From positions 1 to 12,094 of the forward strand of contig JACIYD010000017.1 in NCBI GenBank assembly GCA_014360105.1: a stretch of 12,094 nucleotides of DNA, given 5' to 3'. Numbering within the stretch: the first letter of the stretch is position 1; each line of letters begins with the position of its first letter. Both the position numbers and the translations under genes were made by a program. Of this stretch, positions 5,678-12,094 are shown one piece after another. Below the pieces are notes generated by a model that searched no databases, was not told where the DNA came from, and saw only the letters and a list, made by a program, of their open reading frames with translations. Source of the stretch: Clostridia bacterium. GTDB taxonomy: Bacteria; Bacillota; DSM-521; Neomoorellales; SLTJ01.

Positions 5678-6313
5678 CTACCCTTGTTGCGGGTCCCTTT
5701 GGGGCGGGAAGAGGTCTTCGGGCGGGCAGGGGAACTCCTCTTGCGGCGTTACCACGCAGGGTCCAGGCTGGCAGAAGCCGTAGCTCGGCACCAGGAGCTT
5801 CACCAGGGCCTTCACCTGGATCTCCTTGCAGATCTTGATTTTGCAGAAGTAGGTCGGAAGTAGATCGACGGTAATCACGGTGCATTCGCAGCGGGCGCTG
5901 ACGATGCGGCACTGGCCAAAGGTACCTTCCGGGGCAAAGAGGAAGACGTCCTGGAACTGCTGGAACGGTCCGTCGGTGACGGCGCACAGGGGCTTTTCGT
6001 TGCCGGCGGCGTCGAAAACCCGGATTCTGATGGTCACGGTTTGCTTGATGACGATGGAGCGGAAGTTGTTCGGGTCAGGGGTCCCGAAGCTAAAGATGGA
6101 GCAGGTGGTATCGGGAAAGACCACTTCGCAGACGATGGTGTCGGTGGGATCGATAATACAGCCTACAGGAACGGGAACCTCTCTAAAGATGATTTCCTCC
6201 TTAATGCACTGATCGTAGACCTTAAGCACTTCCACGCAGTCGATCTGCGTGGGCGGCGGGCACTGGGGCTCGCCTAGGACAACAGGGCACTTGCCGGGTT
6301 GAATCTCGCCCAC
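5678..6313 (-). CDS. Cysteine-rich protein, candidate spore-surface component
   Basis: The 211-residue protein starts at GTG (6311-6313) eight bases after AAAGGAGG and ends just before a strong terminator. It contains 16 cysteines spread over the whole length (9, 18, 26, 36, 52, 62, 71, 110, 135, 142, 144, 157, 162, 181, 186, 196) and has no signal peptide or membrane helix. The centre is beta-rich (IVIKQTVTIRIRVFD, VFLFAPEGTFGQ). CVEVLKVYDQC near the start resembles KVYD motifs I associate with Clostridia spore proteins, but I cannot name the family. Cytoplasmically made, cysteine-dense, beta-rich proteins are typical of disulfide-linked spore coat or appendage layers. A near-consensus sigma-K-like promoter lies upstream. 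The spore role is inference. Confidence 0.75.
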   Translation of the reverse strand: MGEIQPGKCPVVLGEPQCPPPTQIDCVEVLKVYDQCIKEEIIFREVPVPVGCIIDPTDTIVCEVVFPDTTCSIFSFGTPDPNNFRSIVIKQTVTIRIRVFDAAGNEKPLCAVTDGPFQQFQDVFLFAPEGTFGQCRIVSARCECTVITVDLLPTYFCKIKICKEIQVKALVKLLVPSYGFCQPGPCVVTPQEEFPCPPEDLFPPQRDPQQG

Positions 6314-6372
6314 AGAAACTCCCTCCTTTTTTTCGGTAAGCTTGTCGATACTTGCTATCCTTTTCCATGGAA

Positions 6373-6401
6373 CATCATATGAAAGCGTGCACCGGGAAGG
6401 T
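6373..6401 (-). promoter_or_regulatory. Near-consensus sigma-K-like promoter for the cysteine-rich gene
   Basis: On the minus strand CATATGATG (plus 6373-6381) matches CATANNNTA except for the last base. An AC lies 18 bases upstream (plus GT at 6400-6401). The same box also holds TATGAT, a 5/6 sigma-A -10, without a good -35. A perfect 10-base palindrome, TTCCATGGAA (6363-6372), covers the predicted start and could be an operator. Confidence 0.3.
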
Positions 6402-6456
6402 TCCTTGATTGCGCGGTGGGCAGTCGACTAGGCCTCGCCAGGCGGACGATCTGGTA

Positions 6457-6484
6457 ACGCTTCCCAACCAAGAAACATAAGATA
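6457..6484 (+). promoter_or_regulatory. Sigma-K-like promoter upstream of the 6561 gene
   Basis: AC (6457-6458), a 17-base spacer and CATAAGATA (6476-6484) match AC-N17-CATANNNTA exactly. The start would be near 6491, about 70 bases before the TTG at 6561. A small palindrome, CCGCG-CTTA-CGCGG (6513-6526), lies in the leader. Confidence 0.55.
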
Positions 6485-6560
6485 ACTTTGTAGCACCCGG
6501 GTCCTTGGCATGCCGCGCTTACGCGGTAGGAAATAATCTCGGGAAAGGGGTTGTGATGGT

Positions 6561-6917
6561 TTGGCGCAAGAAGTCTTCCTTCGCGCTCTCCCCAAGCCGG
6601 TGAGAGATCATTTCGCGCTTTACGGGCTCGATGAAAGAAAGCTGATGGACTTGTACGGGCCGCTCAACCTCTCCGGGGCAATCTACGCCACCGCCAAAGG
6701 GCGCTGCCGCAGTTTGATGGCCGACCGGGCGGAAACCGCGCCGGAGGAGGAAAGGCGAGCCGCGGGGGAGCCGGGCACAGAAGTGACTTCTCCGGTAGAC
6801 GAGCAGCCTCTCCCGGAGACACCGGCCTCTCTGGAAAATCCGACTGCCGGCGAAGAGGGTCCTGAGGAGGGTACCGGCCCCGAGGACGGCGGGCAAGGCA
6901 ATGCACACGCCTCATAG
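6561..6917 (+). CDS. Small uncharacterised protein B (paralogue of the 5028 product)
   Basis: The 118-residue protein starts at TTG (6561-6563) about ten bases after AAAGGGG. Residues 1-30 align with the 5028 product: Met-Ala, Glu4, Phe6, Ala9, Pro11, Val14, Asp16, Phe18, Gly22-Leu-Asp and Leu28 are shared. From about residue 50 the two have nothing in common. Here the tail is highly acidic and rich in Glu, Pro and Gly (about 55-118) and looks disordered. No signal peptide is present. The DUF6385-like gene starts 50 bases downstream with no terminator between, so the pair is probably one operon under the sigma-K-like promoter at 6457-6484. Function unknown; the conserved head may be a docking module with variable cargo. 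Confidence 0.7.
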   Translation: MAQEVFLRALPKPVRDHFALYGLDERKLMDLYGPLNLSGAIYATAKGRCRSLMADRAETAPEEERRAAGEPGTEVTSPVDEQPLPETPASLENPTAGEEGPEEGTGPEDGGQGNAHAS

Positions 6918-6967
6918 AGGCTGTACGGGGAATTGGGCCGCCGCGAGAAACGGTCGGGGGAGGGTAA

Positions 6968-7981
6968 ATGCCGGACCAGGTCTATAACGGCGATTTTCGC
7001 TTCGCCCAGGTAACCCTGCCCGACTTCCCGGACGGCTGGCTGCGGGTGGGCGGGGATGCGGCGACGGCCTGGCAGTGGCTGGGAACGCCACCCGGTCCCC
7101 GGCCGGTGGCCATCGTGCACCCGTCCGGCCCGCCCGCCGGTATCGTCCAGGCGCAAGAGGTCGCCATCTCCGCCGGTGAAGGGCAACGCTGGGAGGCGAG
7201 GGTTAATCTCGCCTCCCAGCCCGCCGGTGTGCCCGCTTACCTGCGTGTCTACCTCTACCGGCCGGACGGCTACCTGCTCGGCAGACTGCTCTTTCCCCTG
7301 GTGCCCAGTGATGAACCCGCGGTGGAAAGTCGCCTGTTTGCCACCGTCTCGGGGACGGGGGCCGTACGTCTTGAGGTGGGCATTGTCGGCGCCGGTATGC
7401 TCGTCGTCCACCGCGTCGAGGCCTACCGCCGCTACCCGCGCCGGGCCTTGCGGCTGGATGAAAAGGGCCGGGTCTTCGTGCGCCACGTAGAGACGGTGGG
7501 GCAGATCGTAAAGCCGGTACGCCTGGCCGGTCCGGTGCTGGTAAACGTCCAGGCGACGGTGACGGGGGATATCCGCGACCTTGCGCCCGTGCGCGACGGC
7601 GTGCGCATTTACGGCAGCAGCGCCGCCCCCCTGGCCACGACGACCGGCGGCGTTGCCCAGGTACAGGTAGCCGAGCGCGGTTTCCGGGAAAGTGTGGAAC
7701 AAGTGGTCGCCGGTCCCACCCGGGCGACCACGGCGCCGCGCGACGTTTCCGCCGTACGGCTCTATTCCTTTGCCGTGCTCAACGCGGGGACGCAGGCGGC
7801 CGCAGTACAAATGGAGATCAGCCCGGACCGTAACAACTGGACGGGCGATACCCCCGAGCAGGAGGTGGCGCCGGGAGGGCTTTTGGTCCTTGCACCGCGC
7901 TTTTTCCTGCGCTATGCCCGCCTGGCCTACCGGGCGCCCTCGCCTACCCCGCTGCGCATCTGGTTCCAGAGCCAGAGCTAA
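6968..7981 (+). CDS. DUF6385-like protein with N-terminal jelly-roll-type domain
   Basis: The 337-residue protein starts at ATG 6968, four bases after GGAGG. Residues 1-155 look like a beta-sandwich of the carbohydrate-binding-module type: NGDF near the start, GWLRVGGD, then alternating strands (AYLRVYLYRPDGYLLGRL, AVRLEVGIVGAGMLVV). Residues about 190-238 form one copy of the module that is triplicated in the next gene (LVNVQATVTGDIRDL, VRIYGSSAAPLA). The C-terminal 100 residues (YSFAVLNAG, MEISPDRNNW, RFFLRYARLAYRA) match the DUF6385 pattern. There is no signal peptide, so if it is a surface protein it would be assembled from the cytoplasm, as mother-cell coat proteins are. The domain name comes from memory of the family; the function is not known. 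Confidence 0.75.
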   Translation: MPDQVYNGDFRFAQVTLPDFPDGWLRVGGDAATAWQWLGTPPGPRPVAIVHPSGPPAGIVQAQEVAISAGEGQRWEARVNLASQPAGVPAYLRVYLYRPDGYLLGRLLFPLVPSDEPAVESRLFATVSGTGAVRLEVGIVGAGMLVVHRVEAYRRYPRRALRLDEKGRVFVRHVETVGQIVKPVRLAGPVLVNVQATVTGDIRDLAPVRDGVRIYGSSAAPLATTTGGVAQVQVAERGFRESVEQVVAGPTRATTAPRDVSAVRLYSFAVLNAGTQAAAVQMEISPDRNNWTGDTPEQEVAPGGLLVLAPRFFLRYARLAYRAPSPTPLRIWFQSQS

Positions 7982-7997
7982 TTCCCGGCGGGTGGCG

Positions 7998-8023
7998 CCG
8001 CAGGGCACAGGGACGCGGTTTTT
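7998..8023 (+). terminator. Weak terminator candidate after the first DUF6385-like gene
   Basis: CCGC (7998-8001) and GCGG (8015-8018) flank a 13-base loop and are followed by TTTTT (8019-8023). The stem is short, so termination would be partial at best. Confidence 0.25.
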
Positions 8024-8052
8024 GCGCCGGCCGTCGTTTCTGCTCACGCTGC

Positions 8053-8080
8053 ACGCTCGACCGCTCACGGTCATACTATA
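8053..8080 (+). promoter_or_regulatory. Sigma-K-like promoter upstream of the repeat-protein gene
   Basis: AC (8053-8054), a 17-base spacer and CATACTATA (8072-8080) match AC-N17-CATANNNTA exactly, about 57 bases before the TTG at 8138. A sigma-A reading is also possible here: TCGACC (8057-8062), 16 bases, TATAAA (8079-8084). A small inverted repeat, GACCG-CTCA-CGGTC (8059-8072), sits between the boxes. Confidence 0.5.
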
Positions 8081-8137
8081 TAAACCAAGAAATGGCACAG
8101 ATGGCTGTTTCTTTCTAAGGGAAAGGAGGGAGTTCAT

Positions 8138-8971
8138 TTGCCCAATAACGTGGTGTTCAACCTGGAACCGGAAAAACTGCGGACGCAGATTTTCGGTAAC
8201 CAGGCGGTCGCCCTCGCCCAAACGGCAGACGGGCTATTGCAGATCGCCAGTATTTCCGACGTCGTCAATGTCACCGCGACTAATCTTGACATTCGCGACC
8301 TCACGCTTTCGGACCATGTTATGGTGTACGGTTCCCAAGGAGCGGCCCTCGCCCAAACCGCAGACGGGTTGTTGCAGATCGCCAGCATCTCGGACGTGGT
8401 CAACGTCATGGCGACTAATCTCGACATCCGTGACCTCACGCTTTCCGACCATGTCACGGTCTATGGTTCTCAAGGCGCGGCCCTCGCCCAAACGGCGGAT
8501 GGGCTATTGCAGATCGCCAGCATTTCCGACGTCGTTAACGTCACCGCCACCAACCTTGATATCCGCGACCTCACCCTCTCCGACCACGTGCGCGTCTATG
8601 GTTCCGCCGATGCGCCGCTGGCGCAGGACGGGGCCAACAACCTGCAGACCAACTTGCAGGCACGCGGCTTCACCGAATTGAGCTGGGCGGATGTGGCGAC
8701 TTCGACCGCCTGGGCTTTTGTCCCCGCGCAAGACACCTCCCAGAAGACCAAGTATACTTTTGCCGTCTACAATAAGGGCGGCCAGGACGCCTCGATCCGC
8801 ATCGAAACCAGCCCCGACGCCAATATCTGGTACATCGACACCGCGGCCGCCACCCTTGCGGCGGGGACCATCGAGGCCTATGTGGCCCGCGTCTTCATGA
8901 AATATACCCGCATCGCCTATAGCGCTCCGGTCGCCACCACTCTGGACATCTTCTTCAACGCACAGGTCTAA
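8138..8971 (+). CDS. DUF6385-like repeat protein (three 45-residue repeats)
   Basis: The 277-residue protein starts at TTG (8138-8140) seven bases after AAAGGAGGG. A short N-terminal head (1-24) is followed by three tandem 45-residue repeats at 25-69, 70-114 and 115-159, then a fourth partial copy. Each repeat reads ALAQTADGLLQIASISDVVN, then a TNLDIRDLTLSDHV segment and VYGS. Residues about 176-277 match the C-terminal domain of the preceding gene (YTFAVYNKGG, IETSPDANIW, RVFMKYTRIAYSA). The repeats are Ser/Thr/Asp-rich and probably form stacked beta hairpins, a fibre or spacer. No signal peptide is seen. It has its own promoter and follows the paralogue by 156 bases. The neighbouring glycosyltransferases could modify its Ser/Thr residues; this is inference. 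Confidence 0.8.
   Translation: MPNNVVFNLEPEKLRTQIFGNQAVALAQTADGLLQIASISDVVNVTATNLDIRDLTLSDHVMVYGSQGAALAQTADGLLQIASISDVVNVMATNLDIRDLTLSDHVTVYGSQGAALAQTADGLLQIASISDVVNVTATNLDIRDLTLSDHVRVYGSADAPLAQDGANNLQTNLQARGFTELSWADVATSTAWAFVPAQDTSQKTKYTFAVYNKGGQDASIRIETSPDANIWYIDTAAATLAAGTIEAYVARVFMKYTRIAYSAPVATTLDIFFNAQV
8210..8614 (+). repeat. Three tandem 135-base coding repeats
   Basis: Copies lie at 8210-8344, 8345-8479 and 8480-8614, exactly in phase. Copies 1 and 2 differ at 18 codons, of which 16 are synonymous. The two replacements are Thr/Met at repeat position 22 and Met/Thr at position 38. Position 38, before VYGS, is Met, Thr and Arg in the three copies. Confidence 0.95.
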
Positions 8972-9334
8972 AGAGAGACCGGGCAGACCGCTTGCACGGC
9001 CCGGTGGCCCCTCGCCGGCGAAGAGGGCTGCCGGGCCCTCTCAACCGACCTTGGCGCCGGGGTATCGCCATTTTCGTCAGGCGTTCTTTGGCTCCCGGTA
9101 CAAAACTTTCCGCAGCGCGGCAAGCCCGGCTTCTCATCGAGGGCGAGGGCATAGGCGCGTACAAAGGACGCGGATGGCCACCGCCACCCGGGGCGCGATA
9201 TAGGCCCGGCGCGGCCCGAGGCTCGCGCGCGAGTATCGCCCGCCAGGCTCACGCCAACGAGGGAGCCGAAAAACCGCAAGGAGCAAAGTGGGATTCGGGG
9301 GGCCCTGGCGAAGGCAGTCTTCCCGAAGGAGGAG
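8972..9334. other. Non-coding stretch between the repeat protein and the glycosyltransferases
   Basis: No convincing gene is present on either strand. Hairpins without U-tracts occur at 8978-9005 (7-bp stem, 14-base loop) and 9022-9041 (AGAGGGC with GCCCTCT). A perfect 12-base palindrome, CTCGCGCGCGAG (9222-9233), is enclosed by GCGATA (9195-9200) and TATCGC (9234-9239). I found no clear sigma-A or sigma-K promoter for the downstream genes, and no known riboswitch. The stretch may hold the promoter and a long structured leader. Confidence 0.4.
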
Positions 9335-11362
9335 ATGTTTGTCTTGGTGACCGCACCGCGGCTCAGTCTTTGTATGATCGTGCGCAACGAGGCGCCACAT
9401 TTGGCGCGTTGCCTTGCTAGTGTGCAGGGATTGGTCGACGAGATTATCGTGGTGGACACCGGCTCCGCGGATGAGACACCGCTCCTCGCCCGACAATGGG
9501 GGGCGCGGGTCTATTTCGAACCCTGGCAGGACGACTTCAGCCTGGCGCGGAACGCCTCCTTAAGCCGGGCAAGCGGTGCGTGGATCCTGGTGCTGGATGC
9601 AGATGAAGAACTGGCCGGGGGTAGGGAGGCCCTGCCGGCCCTCCTGGCGGCACCGGAGGATGTCGAGGGTTACTTCGTCACTATCGAAAGCCCTACCGCG
9701 GACGGTCCGGGTGCCCAGGTCCTGCGCCACCTCAACCTCCGCCTTTTCCGGCGCCGGCCGGAATACCGGTTCAGCGGCGCCATTCATGAGCAGATTCTGC
9801 CCTCGATTCTGGCCGCCCGTCCCCAGACGCGCCTGCCGGAAGCGCCACTTGTCATCCGCCATTACGGCTATCTCGCGGCGAGGAGCGCGGCCAAGACGGC
9901 GCGCAACCGGGCCATCCTGGAGCGGGCCCTCGGCGCTCGCCCGGACGATCCCTTCTTGCGCTACAATCTCGGGGTGACACGTTACCAGAGCGGCGACTTC
10001 CAGGGAGCCCTTGAGCTCTTCTGGCCCCTTTTCCACCGGCTGTCGCCGCAAGTGAGCTACTATGCCAGCCTGGTACGGAGCCTCGCCGTTACCCTGCTGG
10101 AAGCGGGGGACGCACGCCAGGCCCTTACCGTGACGGAAAAGGGCTGCCAACAGTTTCCCGATTATGCCGACCTTTTCTACCTGCGCGGTCTCGCCTTAAA
10201 ACGCCTTGGCCGTTACGCCGAGGCCATCCAGGTGCTGGAAGAACTGTCCCGTATGCCCGCGCCACCCTCGCGCTACCTCAACACCTGCGGGGTAAACGGT
10301 CCGCTGGGCCAGGTACTTCTTGGTCAGATTTACGAGGAACTGGGCGAGCGCCGTCGGGCCGCGCGCGCCTATCTCGCGGCGCTCGAGCAGATGCCGGAGC
10401 AGCCGGAGGCGGCGGCCGGGCTGGTGCGCCTCCTCCGTGGCCGGGGCTTGACAGGAGAAAAACTGGCCGAAGCGCTGCAGCAACTCCTGCCTGCGGCGCA
10501 AAGCCAAGCCCGGGCGGTGCTACTCCAGGCGCTCGTGGCCGAGGGGGAAGGCCGCGCCATGCTTGCCCTTCTTCCTCCGGCTGAAGACCCGGTCTGGCAA
10601 AGCGCAGACAAACACCGGTGGCAACTCCTGGTTGCCCGCGGCCGGCTGCAGGCGGGGCAATGGCGCGAAGCCCTTCGGGCCGCCCTTAAAGTGCGGCCGC
10701 CCGCGCGCTCCTACGCGGAAGCCCTCCGCCTGGCGGCCCTCGCGGCTTCTCTGGGCGAACGGCGCAAGCTGACGCGGCACCTCTTAAGACGGTTACAGGT
10801 GGCCGGTGAAGTGGCCGCCTCGCTCGTCTGGCGGGCGTACGCGCTTTATCTCTGGGGCGCCGCGGTCGACCCCCAGGGGGTGCAGCTAAACCGGGCAGAC
10901 CGGCGGCAGCAGGAGGAAGCCTGGCTGCTTTTTACCCTGACCTTGGAGACGGCTTCTCGGCGTCATGCGGCGGCGGCGCTGCGTCTTGTCTCGCTGCTGG
11001 CGGGGGAGATCAGCCCGTTGCGCCTCGGCCACCTTTACTACCGCTACGGTTGGACGGCAGAAGCGGCTGACTGCTACCTCAAGGCGCTGGAAGCAAAAAC
11101 GGTCGACGAAAGCATGTGTCTGGCCATGGGCAGCATCTGTACCGCCCGGGGCCTGTACAAAGAGGCTGCTACTTTCTACCAACAGGCGGTCGAGCTCAAT
11201 CCTTCACCGGCGAACAACCTGCTGCTGGTGGAAGCCCGTCTGCGCGAGGCTTGTGCCCTCTTGGCCGAAGGGCAGCGCTTCTTTCCTGCCAGCGAGCGGC
11301 TGGCGGCGCTGCGAGAGATGGTCGACGTGAGCCTGGAACGCCTGAGCCGGGGGGATGGTTAG
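9335..11362 (+). CDS. GT2-family glycosyltransferase with TPR-type C-terminal region
   Basis: This 675-residue protein has a GT-A catalytic domain at about 8-180: LSLCMIVRNEA opening (10-20), VVDTGSADET (39-48), PWQDDFSLARNASL (63-76), the metal/nucleotide-binding LDADEE (87-92) and the acceptor-region IHEQILPS (150-157). It resembles SunS-type and similar Firmicute transferases that use nucleotide sugars. Residues about 205-300 and 325-360, and again about 565-660, are helical repeats of TPR type (FLRYNLGVTRYQSGDFQGAL, LFYLRGLALKRLGRYAEAI), which usually bind protein acceptors. No membrane helix is visible, so it acts in the cytoplasm. AAGGAGG (9326-9332) is only two bases from the ATG at 9335; an in-frame TTG at 9344 may be the true start. 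It is coupled to a second copy downstream. Confidence 0.88.
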   Translation: MFVLVTAPRLSLCMIVRNEAPHLARCLASVQGLVDEIIVVDTGSADETPLLARQWGARVYFEPWQDDFSLARNASLSRASGAWILVLDADEELAGGREALPALLAAPEDVEGYFVTIESPTADGPGAQVLRHLNLRLFRRRPEYRFSGAIHEQILPSILAARPQTRLPEAPLVIRHYGYLAARSAAKTARNRAILERALGARPDDPFLRYNLGVTRYQSGDFQGALELFWPLFHRLSPQVSYYASLVRSLAVTLLEAGDARQALTVTEKGCQQFPDYADLFYLRGLALKRLGRYAEAIQVLEELSRMPAPPSRYLNTCGVNGPLGQVLLGQIYEELGERRRAARAYLAALEQMPEQPEAAAGLVRLLRGRGLTGEKLAEALQQLLPAAQSQARAVLLQALVAEGEGRAMLALLPPAEDPVWQSADKHRWQLLVARGRLQAGQWREALRAALKVRPPARSYAEALRLAALAASLGERRKLTRHLLRRLQVAGEVAASLVWRAYALYLWGAAVDPQGVQLNRADRRQQEEAWLLFTLTLETASRRHAAAALRLVSLLAGEISPLRLGHLYYRYGWTAEAADCYLKALEAKTVDESMCLAMGSICTARGLYKEAATFYQQAVELNPSPANNLLLVEARLREACALLAEGQRFFPASERLAALREMVDVSLERLSRGDG

Positions 11363-12094
11363 TGCCGCCGCGGCTTACCCTTTGCGTCATCGCCCGGGAC
11401 GCGGCCGCCACCCTGGGAGAGTGTTTGGCAAGCGGCGCGGTCGTGGCCGACGAGCTACTGGTGGTGGACACCGGCTCTGGCGACAACACGCCCGGTGTGG
11501 CGCAACGTCTCGGCGCGCGGATCCTCTCCTTTCCCTGGCAAGATGACTTCGCCCTGGCGCGCAATTTCGCCCTGGAACAGGCTACCGGGGATTGGGTGCT
11601 CTACCTCGACGCCGACGAGGTCCTTTTTGCCGAGGATGGGCCGCTGGTACGGGAGCTGGTGCAAAAGGAGGAGACGGAGGCCTACTTTATTCACATTCAC
11701 AACCTGGTGGACGCGCGCGGCCGCGAGGTGGTTAGTCCGGCCGTGCGCCTCTTGCGGCGGCGCCCGGAATACCGTTGGACGGGAAGGGTACACGAGCAGA
11801 TCCTCCCGAGCATTGTCGCCGCCGGTCTCGGCCGGGTGGAGATGAGCGGGGTACGCCTGCGCCACTACGGCTATCTGCCGGAAGAAGTGGCCGGGCGGGA
11901 AAAGATACGGCGCAATCTGCGGCTGCTGGAGCTGGAGTTGAGCGAGCGCCCCGGCGACCCCTTTACCCTTTTCAACCTGGGCGTAGAGAAGCAGCGCCTG
12001 GGCCTACTGGAAGAAGCCCTGGCCTGCTTTGAAAAGGCGAGGCCGGGCCTGCCGCCGACGCTCGGCTTCGTCCACCTGCTGGAAAAGCGGCGCC
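11362..12094 (+). CDS. Second GT2-family glycosyltransferase with TPR onset (3' end outside the window)
   Basis: The frame opens at GTG 11362-11364 and is still open at the window end, giving 244 visible residues. The G of the GTG is the last base of the upstream TAG, so the two genes overlap by one base, and a GGGGGGA run precedes it. It is a clear paralogue of the upstream enzyme: LTLCVIARDAA (5-15), VVDTGSGDNT (34-43), PWQDDFALARNFAL (58-71), LDADEV (82-87) and VHEQILPS (143-150) align one to one, as does RHYGYLP. A TPR-like stretch begins near residue 205 (FTLFNLGVEKQRLGLLEEAL). It probably uses a related sugar donor or adds a further sugar. The C-terminal length is unknown. Confidence 0.88.
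   Translation, partial: MPPRLTLCVIARDAAATLGECLASGAVVADELLVVDTGSGDNTPGVAQRLGARILSFPWQDDFALARNFALEQATGDWVLYLDADEVLFAEDGPLVRELVQKEETEAYFIHIHNLVDARGREVVSPAVRLLRRRPEYRWTGRVHEQILPSIVAAGLGRVEMSGVRLRHYGYLPEEVAGREKIRRNLRLLELELSERPGDPFTLFNLGVEKQRLGLLEEALACFEKARPGLPPTLGFVHLLEKRR

Noticed and set aside
5394..5987. A 197-residue minus-strand protein
   Set aside because: Its upstream two thirds overlap the terminator and the cysteine-rich gene in another frame. Only the last 50 codons, with their own ribosome binding site, are credible.
6683..8221. Long minus-strand open frame opposite the first DUF6385-like gene
   Set aside because: It is antisense to a well-supported gene in GC-rich DNA, where such shadow frames are common, and its translation shows no domain pattern.
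8210..8614. CRISPR-like or mobile repeat array
   Set aside because: The period is exactly 135 bases with no spacers, stays in the coding frame and shows mostly silent divergence, so it is a protein repeat.
9195..9239. Riboswitch upstream of the glycosyltransferases
   Set aside because: The inverted repeats are short and very GC-rich, and I could match them to no known class. They may be chance in this composition.
8992..9420. Forward open reading frame across the non-coding stretch
   Set aside because: It runs into the glycosyltransferase in a different frame, has biased Arg/Gly/Pro composition, no good ribosome binding site and no recognisable motif.

Overview
The window is GC-rich DNA that reads like a spore-forming, probably thermophilic or anaerobic member of the Firmicutes (Clostridia in the Moorella / Desulfotomaculum sense). 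Strong AGGAGG-type ribosome binding sites, frequent TTG and GTG starts, sigma-A promoters and the protein families point that way. I saw no tRNA, rRNA, CRISPR array, insertion sequence or phage gene. The genus is not established.

Region 1 (1-3941) is mostly housekeeping. It holds the 3' end of a TetR-type regulator, convergent with a double-BON-domain protein. The BON gene sits downstream of an atypical DedA-family membrane protein, probably in one operon. A back-to-back sigma-A promoter pair (1727-1798) separates dedA from a secreted S41 carboxyl-terminal processing protease that carries an extra C-terminal stalk-like domain. After a structured intergenic stretch comes a small archaeal-type CTP-dependent riboflavin kinase (DUF120 family), whose start I move to a TTG at 3540.

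Region 2 (3942-4930) is a secreted CAP/SCP-domain protein with a proline-rich linker and two WYL(E/D)Y repeats, closed by a GC-rich terminator.

Region 3 (4931-8971) is the unusual part. Two small proteins (5028 and 6561) share an N-terminal module and then diverge. Between them, on the minus strand, are a 16-cysteine protein with its own terminator and a 50-residue peptide that is easy to miss. Two related DUF6385-like proteins follow; the second contains three near-identical 45-residue repeats. Upstream of three of these genes is the same promoter architecture, AC-N17-CATANNNTA, which is the textbook form for sigma-K, the late mother-cell sporulation sigma factor. A one-mismatch version lies upstream of the cysteine-rich gene. 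This is the strongest unlabelled signal in the window and suggests that the block encodes spore-surface proteins.

Region 4 (8972-12094) is a 363-base non-coding stretch followed by two tandem, paralogous GT2 glycosyltransferases with TPR-type C-termini. They overlap by one base (TAGTG); the second runs off the window. Taken together I infer a candidate sporulation-controlled surface-layer locus in which cysteine-rich and beta-repeat proteins are made late in the mother cell and may be glycosylated by the adjacent enzymes. The promoter matches and families are seen or known; the joint role is inference.
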